Assembly: GCF_023091745.1 (NCBI RefSeq)
Contig: NC_068910.1
Location: 128,605,170 to 128,669,169, forward strand
Direction of reading: 5' to 3'
Source of the DNA: Budorcas taxicolor
Taxonomy: Eukaryota > Chordata > Mammalia > Artiodactyla > Bovidae
Length of the DNA stretch: 64,000 nt
In this document: positions 1-11,045 of the stretch, one piece after another
Numbering within the stretch: the first letter of the stretch is position 1
Layout: each line of letters opens with the position of its first letter
The notes under the pieces: model-generated
Database searches by the model: none
Seen by the model: the letters and a program-made list of their open reading frames with translations, nothing else
Told to the model about the DNA's origin: nothing
Made by a program: the position numbers and the translations under genes

Positions 1-1584
1 TCTCATGCAGTAGCCGGGTTCCAGGCCTTGGCCTTCCTTGTGCATCAGACTGAGCCCCAGGGCAGGGAGGGACAAAGCAGGGGGGATGGCACCTCGGCCT
101 GCACCTGGGTGGTAAAGCTGGAGGAGGAGCCTATTCCCCAGACAGGGGTCAAAGGCTCCTGTCATGACACACCACCAGCCTGCCCCTCCCCGGCCTCACT
201 TGCCTCTCCAGGATAGAGCTTGGTGTGTCAAGATAAATGATACCGGCACATGGCTGAGAAGTCTCTCTCTGGTCTTTTTGAAGAAAGGAAGAGAAAGGAG
301 CTTTACTCTGGGCAAAGCTTTGAGACGCCTTTCCCATCTCCCTTTCCATCCTCTCTCACGTGTTCCGGTGTCTTTTTCTTTTGCCGCTAATTGGATTTCC
401 CAGTGCCCTCAAGCCTGAGCAAATCCTGTCTCGGACCTAATCCTGCCTTCCCTCTTGAAGGCTTCAGAGCTTCAGAATTCTCTCTCCCTACAAAATTCCA
501 TTCTCCTGTGACTTGATCTCAGCTAGGTTAAGGGAAAGCGTTTTTGTCAACTAAGGTGTGAGTGACAGCTAATCCACACTCTCTTAATCTTCTCTGTAGA
601 TTTTTTTTCCGAATAACTGAAATGGATCTTTGTTGGTAGAATCCAGTGCAGAAATGCAAGCTGGAAAGAGCTATTGTGGAGAAAGATGGCCTACTGGCTG
701 CTCGTTAAATTTTACCCCTGCCTTCTCCACCAAGAAGTAACTAGAAAAAGAATGGGCTTCAGTTGGTCACTACCCACCACCCCCTCTCCAGATAGCCTCC
801 TACCAAGTAAGACCCTGAGCCCAGGTACTCAGTGTGTTCAGCCCCTGGCAGCTGGGGAGGACACATCTTTCAGCTGAGACAGACCCGGGCCTGAGGGCTT
901 CCCTGCAGAGTCCAGCCATTCAGGACTCCGCACTTCCTGGTACCAGGTTCTGTAGTTTAATCTCAGAGCAGCTCCTCTACCCAGTTCCTGCGTCCACCCT
1001 CTCCACCTGCCCTGGAAGCCAAGCCTGCCCCTCTTCCTTCTGGGATGGAAGTGGGGCTCACAGCAAGACCCAAGCCACACTGTTCAGGGGGAATCTGGAC
1101 CCAGCCTCATTAAGGGCCCCACCCACCCACCAATCCAGGGAGAGGGTGACAGCAGGCGAGCTGGGCTCTGGATTGCTGGCTGGAGACACACACAGACAAA
1201 ACCATCTCGAGAAATCTCCCGCTTCAACAGGCCTGCTTATCGGGTGGGTGAGGAACAATTTACCACCAAACTGACACTGAAAATGTGTCAGGCTGACCTT
1301 GGGGTAGCTCTTACTCAACTGCAATACTGGACGGGTCATCACGCTCCTTGGTTGGCCGTCTCCTCCCCAGACTGTTACTCAGGCTTCTGGCAGGCTGTTC
1401 ACCCTGAACATTAGGAAGCTCATTTTTTTTAGCCCTCTAAGTTTTTCCCACATTGGCTGGAATAAACAGGGACTGCTCCTAATCTACGCAGCAGACCAGG
1501 TAGGTTCTGGCTACCCTTAAAGGCAAGAAGAAATAGCAACCGTCACGTGGGTTTGAAAGTTGAATCTCCTCTTAACCTCCTCTT
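1..1584. other. Unassigned flank, no gene recognised
   Basis: The sequence is mostly non-repetitive with only short open frames. I looked for the last exon of a tetraspanin (UPK1B is the expected neighbour in mammals) and did not find one. Confidence 0.5.
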
Positions 1585-1707
1585 AGTGAAGTTGCTCAGT
1601 CGTGTTTGACTCTTTGCAACCCCATGGACTGTAGCCTATCAGGCTCCTCTGTCCATGGGATTTTCCAGGCAATAGTCCTGGAGCGGATTGCCATTTCCTT
1701 CTCCAAC
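1585..1707 (-). mobile_element. Bov-A monomer SINE
   Basis: Read on the plus strand it runs from GAAGTTGCTCAGTCGTG to CCATTTCCTTCTCCAAC, the reverse complement of the ruminant BovA unit. It lies 190 bp upstream of the EEF1A1 pseudogene. Confidence 0.85.
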
Positions 1708-1885
1708 CTCACTCCAATTCCTACCCCCACCAGACTGACCGACAAGCAGGCTGTGGTTGAGGAATTGGAAGCTAAGCTGCTTTCTCATTTCTATAGAATC
1801 AACAGTCTCCTCTCCTGTGCCTCGTTTCTCTTCTCTGCTTCACCTCACCCAGATCCTTATCACCTCCTGTACGTGAGGCTCCATC

Positions 1886-1900
1886 AAAGAGGAAATGAGG
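1886..1900. repeat. 5' target-site duplication of the EEF1A1 pseudogene
   Basis: AAAGAGGAAATGAGG immediately precedes the leader. The matching copy AAGAGGAAATGCGG lies at 3661-3674 after the poly(A), with one difference. Confidence 0.85.
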
Positions 1901-3660
1901 CTTTTTCGCAACGGGTTTGCCGCCAGGACACAGGTGTCGTGAAAACCACCGTTAAACCTAAGCCAAAATGGGAAAGGAGATGACCCACATCAACATCATT
2001 GTCATTGGGCACGTAGATTCAGGGAAGTCTACCACGACTGGCCATCTGATCTACAAATGTGGCGGGATCGACAAGAGAACAATTGAAAAGTTCGAGAAGG
2101 AGGCTGCTGAGATGGGAAAGGGCTCCTTCAAATATGCCTGGGTCTTGAACAAACTGAAAGCTGAACGTGAGCGTGGTATTACCATTGATATCTCCCTGTG
2201 GAAATTTGAGACCAGCAAGGACTATGTTACCATCATTGATGCCCCAGGACAGAGACTTCATCAAAAACTTGATTACAGGCACATCCCAGGCTGACTGTGC
2301 TGTCCTGATTGTTGCTGCTGGTGTTGGTGAATTTGAAGCCAGTATCTCCAAGAAGGGCAGACCCGTGAGCATGCCCTTCTGGCTTACACCCTGGGTGTGA
2401 AACAACTAATTGTTGGCATTAACAAAATGGATTCTACTGAGCCACCCTATAGCCAGAAGAGATACGAGGAAATTGTTAAGGAAGTCAGCACCTACATTAA
2501 GAAAATTGGCTACAACCCCGACACAGTAGCGTTTGTGCCAATTTCTGGCTGGAATGGTGACAACATGCTGGAGCCAAGTGCTAACATGCCAGAGCCAAGT
2601 GCTAACCCGCCATGGTTCAAGGGATGGAAAGTCACCCATAAGGACAGCGATACCAGTGGAACCACCCTGCTTGAAGCTCTGGATTGCATCCTGCCACCAA
2701 CTCACCCAACTGACAAACCGTTGTGTTTGCCCCTCCAGGATGTCTATAAAATTGGTGGTATTGGTACTGTCCCTGTGGGTCGTGTGGAGACTGGTGTTCT
2801 CAAACCTGGCATGGTGGTCACCTTTGCTCCAGTCAATGTAACACCTGAAGTGAAGTCTGTAGAAATGCACCATGAAGCACTGAGTGAAGCCCTTCCTGGG
2901 GACAACGTGGGCTTCAATGTCAAGAACGTGTCTGTCAAAGATGTCCGTCATGGCAATGTGGCTGGTGACAGCAAAAGTGCCTCACCAATGGAAGCAGCTG
3001 GCTTCACAGCTCAGGTGATTGTTTGGAACCATCCAGGCCAAGTCAGTGCTGGATATGCACCTGTGCGGGACTGTCACACAGCTCACGTTGCTTGCAAGTT
3101 TGCTGAGCTGAAGAAGATTGATCGTCGTTCTGGGAAAAAGCTGGGAGATGGCCCTAAATTCTTGAAATGTGGTGATGCTGCCATCGTTGATACGGTTCCT
3201 GGCTAGTCCGTGTGTGTCAAGAGCTTCTCTGACTATCCTCCCCAGGGCCGTTTTGCTGTGCGTGACATGAGACAGTCACTGTGGGTGTCATCAGAGCAGT
3301 GGACAAGAAGGCAGCTGGAGCTGGCAAGGTCACCAAGTCTGCCCAGAAAGCTCAGAAGGCTAAATGAATGTTATCCTCAATACCTGCCATCCCAGTCTTA
3401 ATCAGTGGTGGAAGAACGGTCTCAGAACTGTTTATCTCAATTGGCCATTTAAGCTTAGTAGTAAAAGACTGGTTAATGACAACAATGCATTGTAAAACCT
3501 TCAGAAGGAAAGGAGAATGTTTTTGTGAACCATATGTTTTGTGTGTGGCAGTTTAAGTTATTAGTTTTTAAAATCAGCACTTTTTAAAGAAAACAACTTG
3601 ACCAAAAATCTGTCACAGAATTTGAGACCCATTAAAAAAAGTTTAATGAGAAAAAAAAAA
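1901..3660 (+). pseudogene. EEF1A1P: Processed EEF1A1 pseudogene
   Basis: This is an intronless copy of elongation factor 1-alpha 1 mRNA. It starts with the pyrimidine-rich leader (CTTTTTCGCAACGGG) and has the ATG at 1968 (MGKEMTHINIIVIGHVDSGK). The G-domain, middle domains, 3' UTR and an A-rich tail near 3649-3662 follow. Damage relative to the remembered EEF1A1 protein: a 2-nt loss near 2249 at the APGHRD motif; a 1-nt loss near 2355 that restores frame; an in-frame 21-bp tandem duplication at 2571-2612; loss of one codon near 3111; a Lys-to-TAG stop at 3204-3206; and a 4-nt loss near 3275. Direct flanking repeats (1886-1900 and 3661-3674) mark LINE-mediated insertion. It cannot make an intact factor. 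Confidence 0.95.
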
Positions 3661-3675
3661 AAGAGGAAATGCGGA

Positions 3676-3825
3676 GGGAATTCCCTGGCAGTCTGGTGGT
3701 TAGGACTCCATTGTCACTGCAGGGGGCCCGGGTTTGATCTCTGGCTGAGGGAACTAAGATCCTACATACTACACACTGTGGCCAAAAAATTAAAAATTAT
3801 AAAAAATTTTAAAAGAAAGAAGAAA
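3676..3825 (+). mobile_element. CHR-type (tRNA-derived) SINE
   Basis: It has the GGGAATTCCCTGGCAG head, a B-box-like GGGTTTGATCTCTGGCTG, the AACTAAGATCC block and an A-rich tail. It abuts the 3' target duplication of the EEF1A1 pseudogene. Confidence 0.8.
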
Positions 3826-6136
3826 CACAGGGGAGACTAGTTGTGAGCTACTGAGTTTGCTTTCACATGTGACATTTTTATCACAAAGCTCGAATGGCCA
3901 CATCTACTGAGCAGATCCAAAACCTCTTGGAGAAAGGTGCATTGCTGGGAAATGCAGAGCTACCAAACCCTTTCCCAAGCCACCCTCCCCCGAGACCCCA
4001 AACAACTCCAAAAACAGACGCAAACATCTTCTTTAAATAAGACAAATTGCCAACTTCTGGGGTTAGACAGAAAGTTGCTGCCATGCCCTACTTTCTAGTG
4101 GTATCCACCCTGAGTCCCTCTCGAAAAAAGACAGCCCCTGACTTCCAGAAGCCAGCCTGGTGCTCACAACCACGCCTTGCTATTCTCCTGCTAGACCTAA
4201 ACAATTCACAGAATATCAGCTTCAGATAATGTCTCATGAAATGAGACAAATCAAGGCCACTTCATAATTCTGTCCAAGCACAAAGATAAGGTCACTGCGC
4301 CACTCACAAAATGCCAAACACACCCTTTTTTGGCTAAAATAAGTGACTGCTACGTGCTTATAATTACAGCTCTATTCTTCCACTAGTCCCCTGTGGGTAA
4401 AATGTGTTGATACACAATCACAGAACTGCCCCTGCTTTCTGACAGCATCCACTACAGAGCACGTCTGGCTGGCTTAAACCCTCCCCAGATGACCCACCCC
4501 AAACCCAAATGCTCTGATAAGACTTGGTCTGACTCCCTTTTCCTGAGACACCTCGAGGTTCCCCATGGTGTGTTCTCAAGAGCTTTTGCAATGAGTCAGA
4601 ATCCCACTTATTTATCTGCAGATGTGTCCCTGGGCTTCTTTAGATAGACAGTCTCCAAATAACTCTGCCTACCCTTGTTTCCTCTCTCTATTTGTTGTTT
4701 TGTTATCATGAGGTGGGGAAGAACACGAGCCTTGGAATCAAAAACCTGACTCCCAACCCCAGCACTTCATAACTCTGGCAAGTCAGCCTCTTAGAACCCG
4801 CTTCAGAAAGACAGGTCTCACGGGGGACTGGGAGGATTCAGCGAGAAGTATGTGTTTGAACAGCTAACAGCCTGTAAGAAATACCAACAGGAAGTTATAC
4901 CGTAAATCTCGTCTGAAGATCTCTGTTTGGCCCATAATCCCACATGCCAGCTAATAACCTGTTACTTCAATTCACTGCGATGTTTAATGACCAAATATAC
5001 TGGTCTAAATTCACTGGCCCTGAAACAATAGCTGTGAGTAAGAGTTTTTCAGCAAAACTCCTACTCAATAGTGAAAGAATGTACTAGGACATCAAGATAA
5101 GGCATTTTAATGGGTACATCTCAAGTTTTGTATATTATTTCCAGAGTCCTATATTATTGTGTATTATTATTCCAGAGTCTCATTAATACAAAGGAGATCT
5201 CTGCCCTTTCTGCCTTCACAGAGAAACCTCATAATCTCCTGAGTGTTCTGGGGGGGTGGGGAACAAGACAGTGGAGTCAAGAAACTTGGGTTCAAATTTT
5301 ATCTCTTCCTCTTACCAACTTTGGGAAGTTACTTGAACCTGCATTTTCTTTACAGTACTACATATTTACCTATAAGACTATTGGAAAGTTAAAATTTATA
5401 AACTGAGGAAAACTGAAATACAGAGCCAGCATTCAATTATTGTGTCCCACCCTTCACCAACCTCTCAGCCCACAGCCCCAAATCACACGCTCGCGCACAC
5501 ACACACACACACATCACACACACATCACACTCCCCACATGCATACGTAAGATTCAATCTTATTTGAGTTTTCTACTTCAGCAGCTGCCAGTGGAACAATG
5601 GAGGCTTACCTGTACAGGTGCACTCCCGGGGGCCAAGAGGCCCCCTTCTCTGTGAATATCTTTGAGAGACTGGTCTGGCCCTCTCAGCAGGTATAAGACC
5701 GTCTCCAAACTGTTTTTGAAGCTAATGAAGGTGGCAATAGCCTATCTTGAAAAAACTTTTTGGAATGTGATGAGGGAAGAACTTATCAAATGTTCCTGAA
5801 TATGCTCCATTTTGTGAGACATCTTAATGGCTTTTGAGAGAGACTATATACACACAGGACTTGAGGAAAGTGGATGTTTTTAGTCTAGCAGAAAATGTCT
5901 TTCCTCTCTCCCAAGAGTCCATTCACAGAGCAGTTGGGGCCCCAGGAAAAAGCAAGCCCCCTAGGGGCTTGAATGGAAGTGAGGGGGAAAAGGGCAGAAA
6001 AACCAGGGAGGGAATCAGGGAAAAAATGATGAGAATGGAATATACTTTCGAGTCCAAAAGAAACCAAACTTCTCTAGGAGCTGGGACAAGGATGTAGAGA
6101 TAGGAAACCTTCCTTAAAGAATAAGAGAAGTCCAGA
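3826..6136. other. Intergenic stretch with MIR-like remnants and a CA repeat
   Basis: No gene is seen. Diverged MIR-like segments lie at about 4705-4880 and 5240-5400 (a tRNA-like head followed by a CAAGT-type core). A (CA)n microsatellite is at 5495-5532. The rest is unassigned. Confidence 0.45.
5495..5532. repeat. (CA)n microsatellite, interrupted
   Basis: An uninterrupted CA run is followed by ATCACACACACATCACAC. It is likely to vary in length between animals. Confidence 0.85.
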
Positions 6137-6262
6137 GAATCCCTGGAGGTTCAGTGGTTAGGTCCTGGTGCTCTCACTGCTGGGGCCTGGGTTCAATCCC
6201 TGGTCAGAGAAAAAAGATCTCTCAAGCCATGTGGCACGTCTTAAAAAAAAAAAAAGAAAAAG
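6137..6262 (+). mobile_element. CHR-type SINE
   Basis: It has AGAATCCCTGGAGGTTCAGTGG, GGGTTCAATCCCTGGTCAG and an A-rich tail at about 6242-6262. Confidence 0.75.
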
Positions 6263-7147
6263 AATAAGAGAGGCCCAGATGGAGACAATATTGTATAAAA
6301 GCACCTCCACATCCTCTTCCACCCTACTTCTCTTGACTCAAGAGCATCAATAAAGTTTGTGTAAAAATGTTATAAACCATAAAGCACTATAAAAAGGAGT
6401 GGTAGTATAAGTGAGAAAAAATCAATAAAAACTTTTATAGCAGTATATTCTTCATGTTAAGTATCTGTGGTGTCCAAACAGACTGCACCCATATAATCCC
6501 CAGCAAGAGGAGTAATCTTATCTACAAAACTCAAAAAGCTTGGCCTCTTTGTGGCAAATGACAACAAAGGGCGGGCAACTGGGAAAGCTGGGTTGCTCTG
6601 AGGCCAACCTTCCCCGCAGAGCAAGCAGAAGCCACACCTCCAGTGTCACGGGCTTCAATCCCCGGTGCAAGTACAGAGGCAGAGTGGGAAAAGAAAGGTC
6701 TTAAAAAACTATCTTCCACCACAAGAACTTTCATAGCGAGTCCTTCAAATGACTTGCATGTTACCTTGGTTGAAAGAATTACATGAAGAACATCAATAGG
6801 CATGGGATGGTGGTTTCCAACCTTTAAAAAAATGCACATGCCTTGTTAATACCTGAAAATACATAGGGAGTTTCCTCATAGTACCTATTGTATTTTGTTT
6901 CCATGGAATGAGAAATTGTTCTCAGCTGGGATCCTCAAATTCCTTGCATACACCACTCTCTTCCTTTACTTTCCCCAGCCATGACCAGGGACCCACAGCC
7001 TCCAAACTGGAGGGCCCTAACATAGGTTGCTGGCAATTACAAAGGTTCAGCCTGCACAAGATTATAATTGAGAAAATTGGGATCATTAACAGATACAAAC
7101 TACTATAAATAAAACAGATCAGCAACAAAGATTTACTGTATCGCACA
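6263..7147. other. No recognised feature
   Basis: AT-rich intergenic sequence. Only short open frames are present and I see nothing assignable. Confidence 0.4.
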
Positions 7148-7267
7148 AGATACCTGTATCTTGTAATAACCTGTAATGAATATAATCTGTGAAAAAAACC
7201 AAAGCCTGCGGTACACCTGAAATTAACACAATATTGTAAATCAACTATATTTCAATTTTAAAAAATC
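7148..7267 (+). mobile_element. L1 3'-end fragment
   Basis: ACACCTGAAATTAACACAAT and TTGTAAATCAACTATA are followed by an A-rich tail. This is the recurrent 3' terminus of artiodactyl L1 elements. Confidence 0.65.
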
Positions 7268-7482
7268 AGTATGGAATGCTCGAGGAAGATTCTTCAGAAG
7301 AGACAAGAGGGTATGGGGGGAATAAAACCATTATTACAATATTTCTTTTCTAAAGAAAGAAAAACCACAGCTTTCACTTTTCCCTACTGGGTTAAAGGTA
7401 AGCCAGGCCAGCCCGAGGTAAGCCTGTCACGTCCATAGAATGCACTTTCCTTTCAAATTCTTCTTCTCCACTTGGGTGGTGG

Positions 7483-7693
7483 TGTTTGTTGCTTAGTTCC
7501 TAAGTTGTAGCCCACTTTTTGCGACCCCGTGGACTGTAGCCTGCCAGGCTCCTCTGCTGATGGGATTTTCCCAGGCAAGAATACTGGAGCGGGTTGCTAT
7601 TTCCTCTTCCAGGGGATCCTCCTGACCCAGGGATTGAATTTGCATCTCCCTCATTGGCAGGTGGATGCTTTCCCACTGAGCCACCAGGGAAGC
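7483..7693 (-). mobile_element. Bov-tA SINE with target-site duplication
   Basis: A full tRNA-plus-BovA unit in reverse orientation. It ends in GAGCCACCAGGGAAGC, the complement of the tRNA-like head. Flanking copies of CACT(T/C)GGGTGGTGG at 7468-7482 and 7694-7708 mark the insertion. Confidence 0.9.
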
Positions 7694-7708
7694 CCACTCG
7701 GGTGGTGG

Positions 7709-8480
7709 CTGCTGTCCTTACTGGAAGCCCCGGTCCTCCTACGCCCTCCTTCACCTTCCTTGGGAAGGATATTATTCCCACAAACTGGCTGGCACACATT
7801 CACGCAGAAGTTTAACAACTAAGTGTCAGAATATGATGATGGATTGAGAAACCCCCGGGCACAGGTGCATAACACGTGCTCAAGAACACCAACATCTACA
7901 CTATTTGTGCCCACTGTCCTGGGTGAACAAAATATTCTTATTTGTGTTCTGAGCCAGCATCCATCTCCAATTACCTTCCTTAGATGTTCCTCCCACACTG
8001 CGACCCCTCTCCCAGGAAGCTCAGCAGTACCACATCAGTGCCATGGCCCCTTCCTTCCAAAATCAAAGGCCTCAGGAGCCGTGGGCTCTGGCTGTAGCCC
8101 TTCCCATCCTCTCACCAACCAGGTGTGCCCCTGAGGCATCCTTTCTGTTCCCGTCGCTGGCCGCAAGCAAACGCGAGAGGATAGAGACAAAAACCCGACA
8201 CAGCCCAGGAAGCGAGGTGCAGAGGCACCTGCACAGCCTGGAGCTGCTCACAAGGATGTGCACATGACAGCCCAGAAGTGAGAGAAGGATGAAGACGGGA
8301 GGGAGACAGAGGACTGAGTCCCACCTGCTTGTTTTTAAGCAGTAGGATCACTGACATGAATACATCTGAAGGCCTCAAACTGGAACCAAGGAGGACCGTA
8401 TGGGGCCTTCCCGGAAGAAACCCTCCTCCATTTCCTCCACCTGCCTCTTATGCGTACAGAAATTGTAGCCTCCGATGTCT
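7709..8480. other. No recognised feature
   Basis: Moderately GC-rich intergenic sequence. Its short open frames have no recognisable similarity. Confidence 0.4.
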
Positions 8481-8639
8481 CCCCTGAGTTCCAAAGAGAA
8501 TATTCAATCAGAGAAGTGAAGAACTGCAGACAGAACGGGAGAAAAAAGAGATAACATGAGCGTTTAGCTATTGAAGGAAGTCAAGGAGCTTTAGTTCTTC
8601 CTCAAGCACTATATAGATAATATTCTGAGCCATGTCCTT

Positions 8640-10030
8640 TGAGCCATTTTGCAGATACTGAAACCCACCAGGTGGAAGAAGTTAACTCTATGCTGTCCAC
8701 AAACACCTAGACACCAGACGTGTTAGAACCAGAAGGTTGATGATGCGGACTCCTGATTACCAACAACCAATCAGAAGGAAGTCCATGAGCTGATCACACA
8801 CTGCAACCCCTCTCTCTCATCCTGTCTTTAAAAACTTTTCCCTAAAAGTGTTTGAGCAAGGTGAAAAGACAGCCTTCAGAATGGGAAAAAATAATAGCAA
8901 ATGAAGAAACTGACGAAGAATTAATCTCAAAAATATACAAGCAACTCATGCAGCTCAATACCAGAAAAATAAATGACCCAATCAAAAAATGGGCCAAAGA
9001 ACTAAACAGACATTTCTCCAAAGAAGACATACCGATGGCTAACAAACACATGAAAAGATGCTCAACATCACTCATTATCAGAGAAATGCAAATCAAAACC
9101 ACAAGGAGGTACCATTTCATGCCAGTCAGAATGGCTGCTATCTAAAAGTCTACAAACAATAAATGCTGGAGAGGGTGTGGAGACAAGGGAACCCTCTTAT
9201 ACTGTTGGTGGGAATGCAAACTAGTACAGCCACTATGGAGAATAGTATGGAGATTCCTTAAAAAACTGGAAATAGAATTGCCTTATGACACAGCAATCCC
9301 ACTGCTGGGTATACACACCGAGGAAACCAGAATTGAAAGAGACACATGTACCCCAATGTTCATCGCAGCACTGTTTATAATAGCCAGGACATGGAAGCAA
9401 CCTAGATGTCCATCAGCAGACGAATGGATAAGAAAGCTGTGGTACATATACACAATGGAGTATTACTCAGCCATTAAAAAGAATACATTTGAATCAGTTC
9501 TAATGAGGTGGATGAAACTGGAGCCTATTATACAGAGTGAAGTAAGTTAGAAAGAAAAACACCAATACAGTATACTAACGCATATATATGGAATTTAGAA
9601 AGATGGTGACGATGAACCTGTATGTGAGACAGCAAGAGACACAGATGTAAAGAACAGATTTTTGGACTCTGGGAGAAGGCGAGGGTGGGATGATTAGAGA
9701 GAATAGCATTGAAACATGTATATTACCATATGTGAAGTAGATCGCCAGTCCAGGTTTGATGCATGAGACAGGGCACTCAGGGCTGGTGCACTGGGATGAC
9801 CCTGAGGGATGGGATGGGGAGGGAGGGGGGAGGGGGTTTCAGGATGGGGGACATGTGTACACCCATGGCTGATTCATGTCAATGTATGGCAAAAACCAGT
9901 ACAATATTGTAAAGTAGTTAGCCTCTAATTAAAATAAATAAATTTTTTTAAAGTGTTTGAACCTCTTAAGCACTAGCTGCCTGGATTCCCTTGCTTGGTG
10001 CCCACAATAAGTGCTTCACCACAGACTGTT
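8640..10030 (+). repeat. Possible old LTR-like sequence, split by the L1 at 8856-9949
   Basis: The two flanks of the L1 join into a stretch with a CCAAT-like AACCAATCAG (8764), a TATA-like TCTTTAAAAAC and a CAATAAG near 10005. That is the order expected in an LTR. I cannot name a family, and the resemblance may be accidental. Confidence 0.3.
8856..9949 (+). mobile_element. 5'-truncated ruminant L1 with target-site duplication
   Basis: It encodes broken C-terminal ORF2 segments (at 8852-9145, and 9278-9550 with YYSAIKKN). A 3' UTR with a G-rich tract (GGGGAGGGAGGGGGGAGG near 9815) and an A-rich tail follow. AAAGTGTTTGA occurs at both ends (8845-8855 and 9950-9960), which defines the insertion. 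It is antisense to B4GALT4 and lies just beyond its 3' end. Confidence 0.9.
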
Positions 10031-10129
10031 TTCAGTAGACTGGCTGTACCGCATGTGAGAAAGCACACCCAAGTTTGGTTTGGTAACAAATGAACAGTTA
10101 AAAAAGAAAAAAAAACAAGAATGAACAAC

Positions 10130-10912
10130 CAAAGCTTCTTCATATTTACTACAGAGGTATTTCCAATGTATTATTAGTTGATATGCAATTTGTAAACTGC
10201 TACATCATACCCTACATGTACAAAATGATTTTACAAAAATGCCCTAAAACCTAGTAGATAAAATGTGTTCTCTGCTGAGCTGGGACTGGAAGGGGTGCCT
10301 GGGCAGGGGACACCAGACGCAGGGCCACAGCCACTGCCGCCCTCTGCCTGACGGGGTCCTTCTGCCACCTCCTCAGCCCCAAGTTCACAGCATCTTGATT
10401 CTTCACCTTTCTCTCCTCTTCTTCAGCCTTACTCTCATGTGGGACCCGCCTCTTCACAGACAACCACGCAGGATAAATGAGTAACAGAAACTTATCTTCA
10501 ACCCTTTCCCCCTGGGACAAGAAGAATTCTGATTCTCTGGGACATTCAGCATCTTATTTCCCATGGCCTTTTTCATTCCAGAAAATATGTATCACTTCAA
10601 ACAGAAATAAATCTTCTCCAATCAGAGTTCTCAAGTAGCCTTCATGGTATCTTTTGAGTGGTCCTTTCATACTTAGTCCCAAGTTATCTCCAGTACCATA
10701 GTTAACCTTCATGATCAAAACAACTAAGAAAGCTGTCTTCTACAATTGTTTTACATTCCACATCACCAGGAACTCTGCTAAGAAAATACCAAAGAGGGAA
10801 AATCAGCTCAAAGATCGGCCACAACAAGTTCTTAACGTGTTCTATTAGGGGAAGTCTCTAGATTACTGCAATCCAATATTCAGTCCCTCCAAATGTCACC
10901 AGAAGAGCCAGG
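10130..10912 (-). other. B4GALT4: Probable B4GALT4 3' UTR, end not resolved
   Basis: This repeat-poor sequence directly follows the stop codon. I found no canonical AATAAA on the minus strand here. Weak variants (AATACA at 10172-10167, overlapping AATAAT) lie where a cleavage signal could sit. The transcript could instead extend past the L1 at 8.86-9.95 kb, and RNA 3'-end data would decide this. Confidence 0.4.
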
Positions 10913-11045
10913 TCATGGATCAGACCAGAAATCCACTGTGATGTTGACATATAAAGGATTGTAATTCACAGAGAGTAATTTATAACCACAGCTGCTCAAC
11001 CCATCTGTTCGCCAGACACGTGACACCTGATGTAGGAGATTCATC
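10913..11045 (-). CDS. B4GALT4: B4GALT4 last coding exon
   Basis: The acceptor ATCTTTAG|GATGAA begins the exon and TGA at 10915-10913 ends the protein after FWSDP. It encodes residues 302-344, including LLHQVSRVWRTDGLSSC and PLYVNITVDFW. The end of the 3' UTR is not defined by this exon. Confidence 0.95.

Noticed and set aside
1..1500. 3' end of UPK1B, expected neighbour in mammals
   Set aside because: No tetraspanin C-terminal coding sequence or clear final exon was found. It is probably just outside the window.
1968..3206. Functional EEF1A gene
   Set aside because: It has no introns, two frame-disrupting indels, a premature TAG and a poly(A) tail with target duplication, so it is a processed pseudogene.
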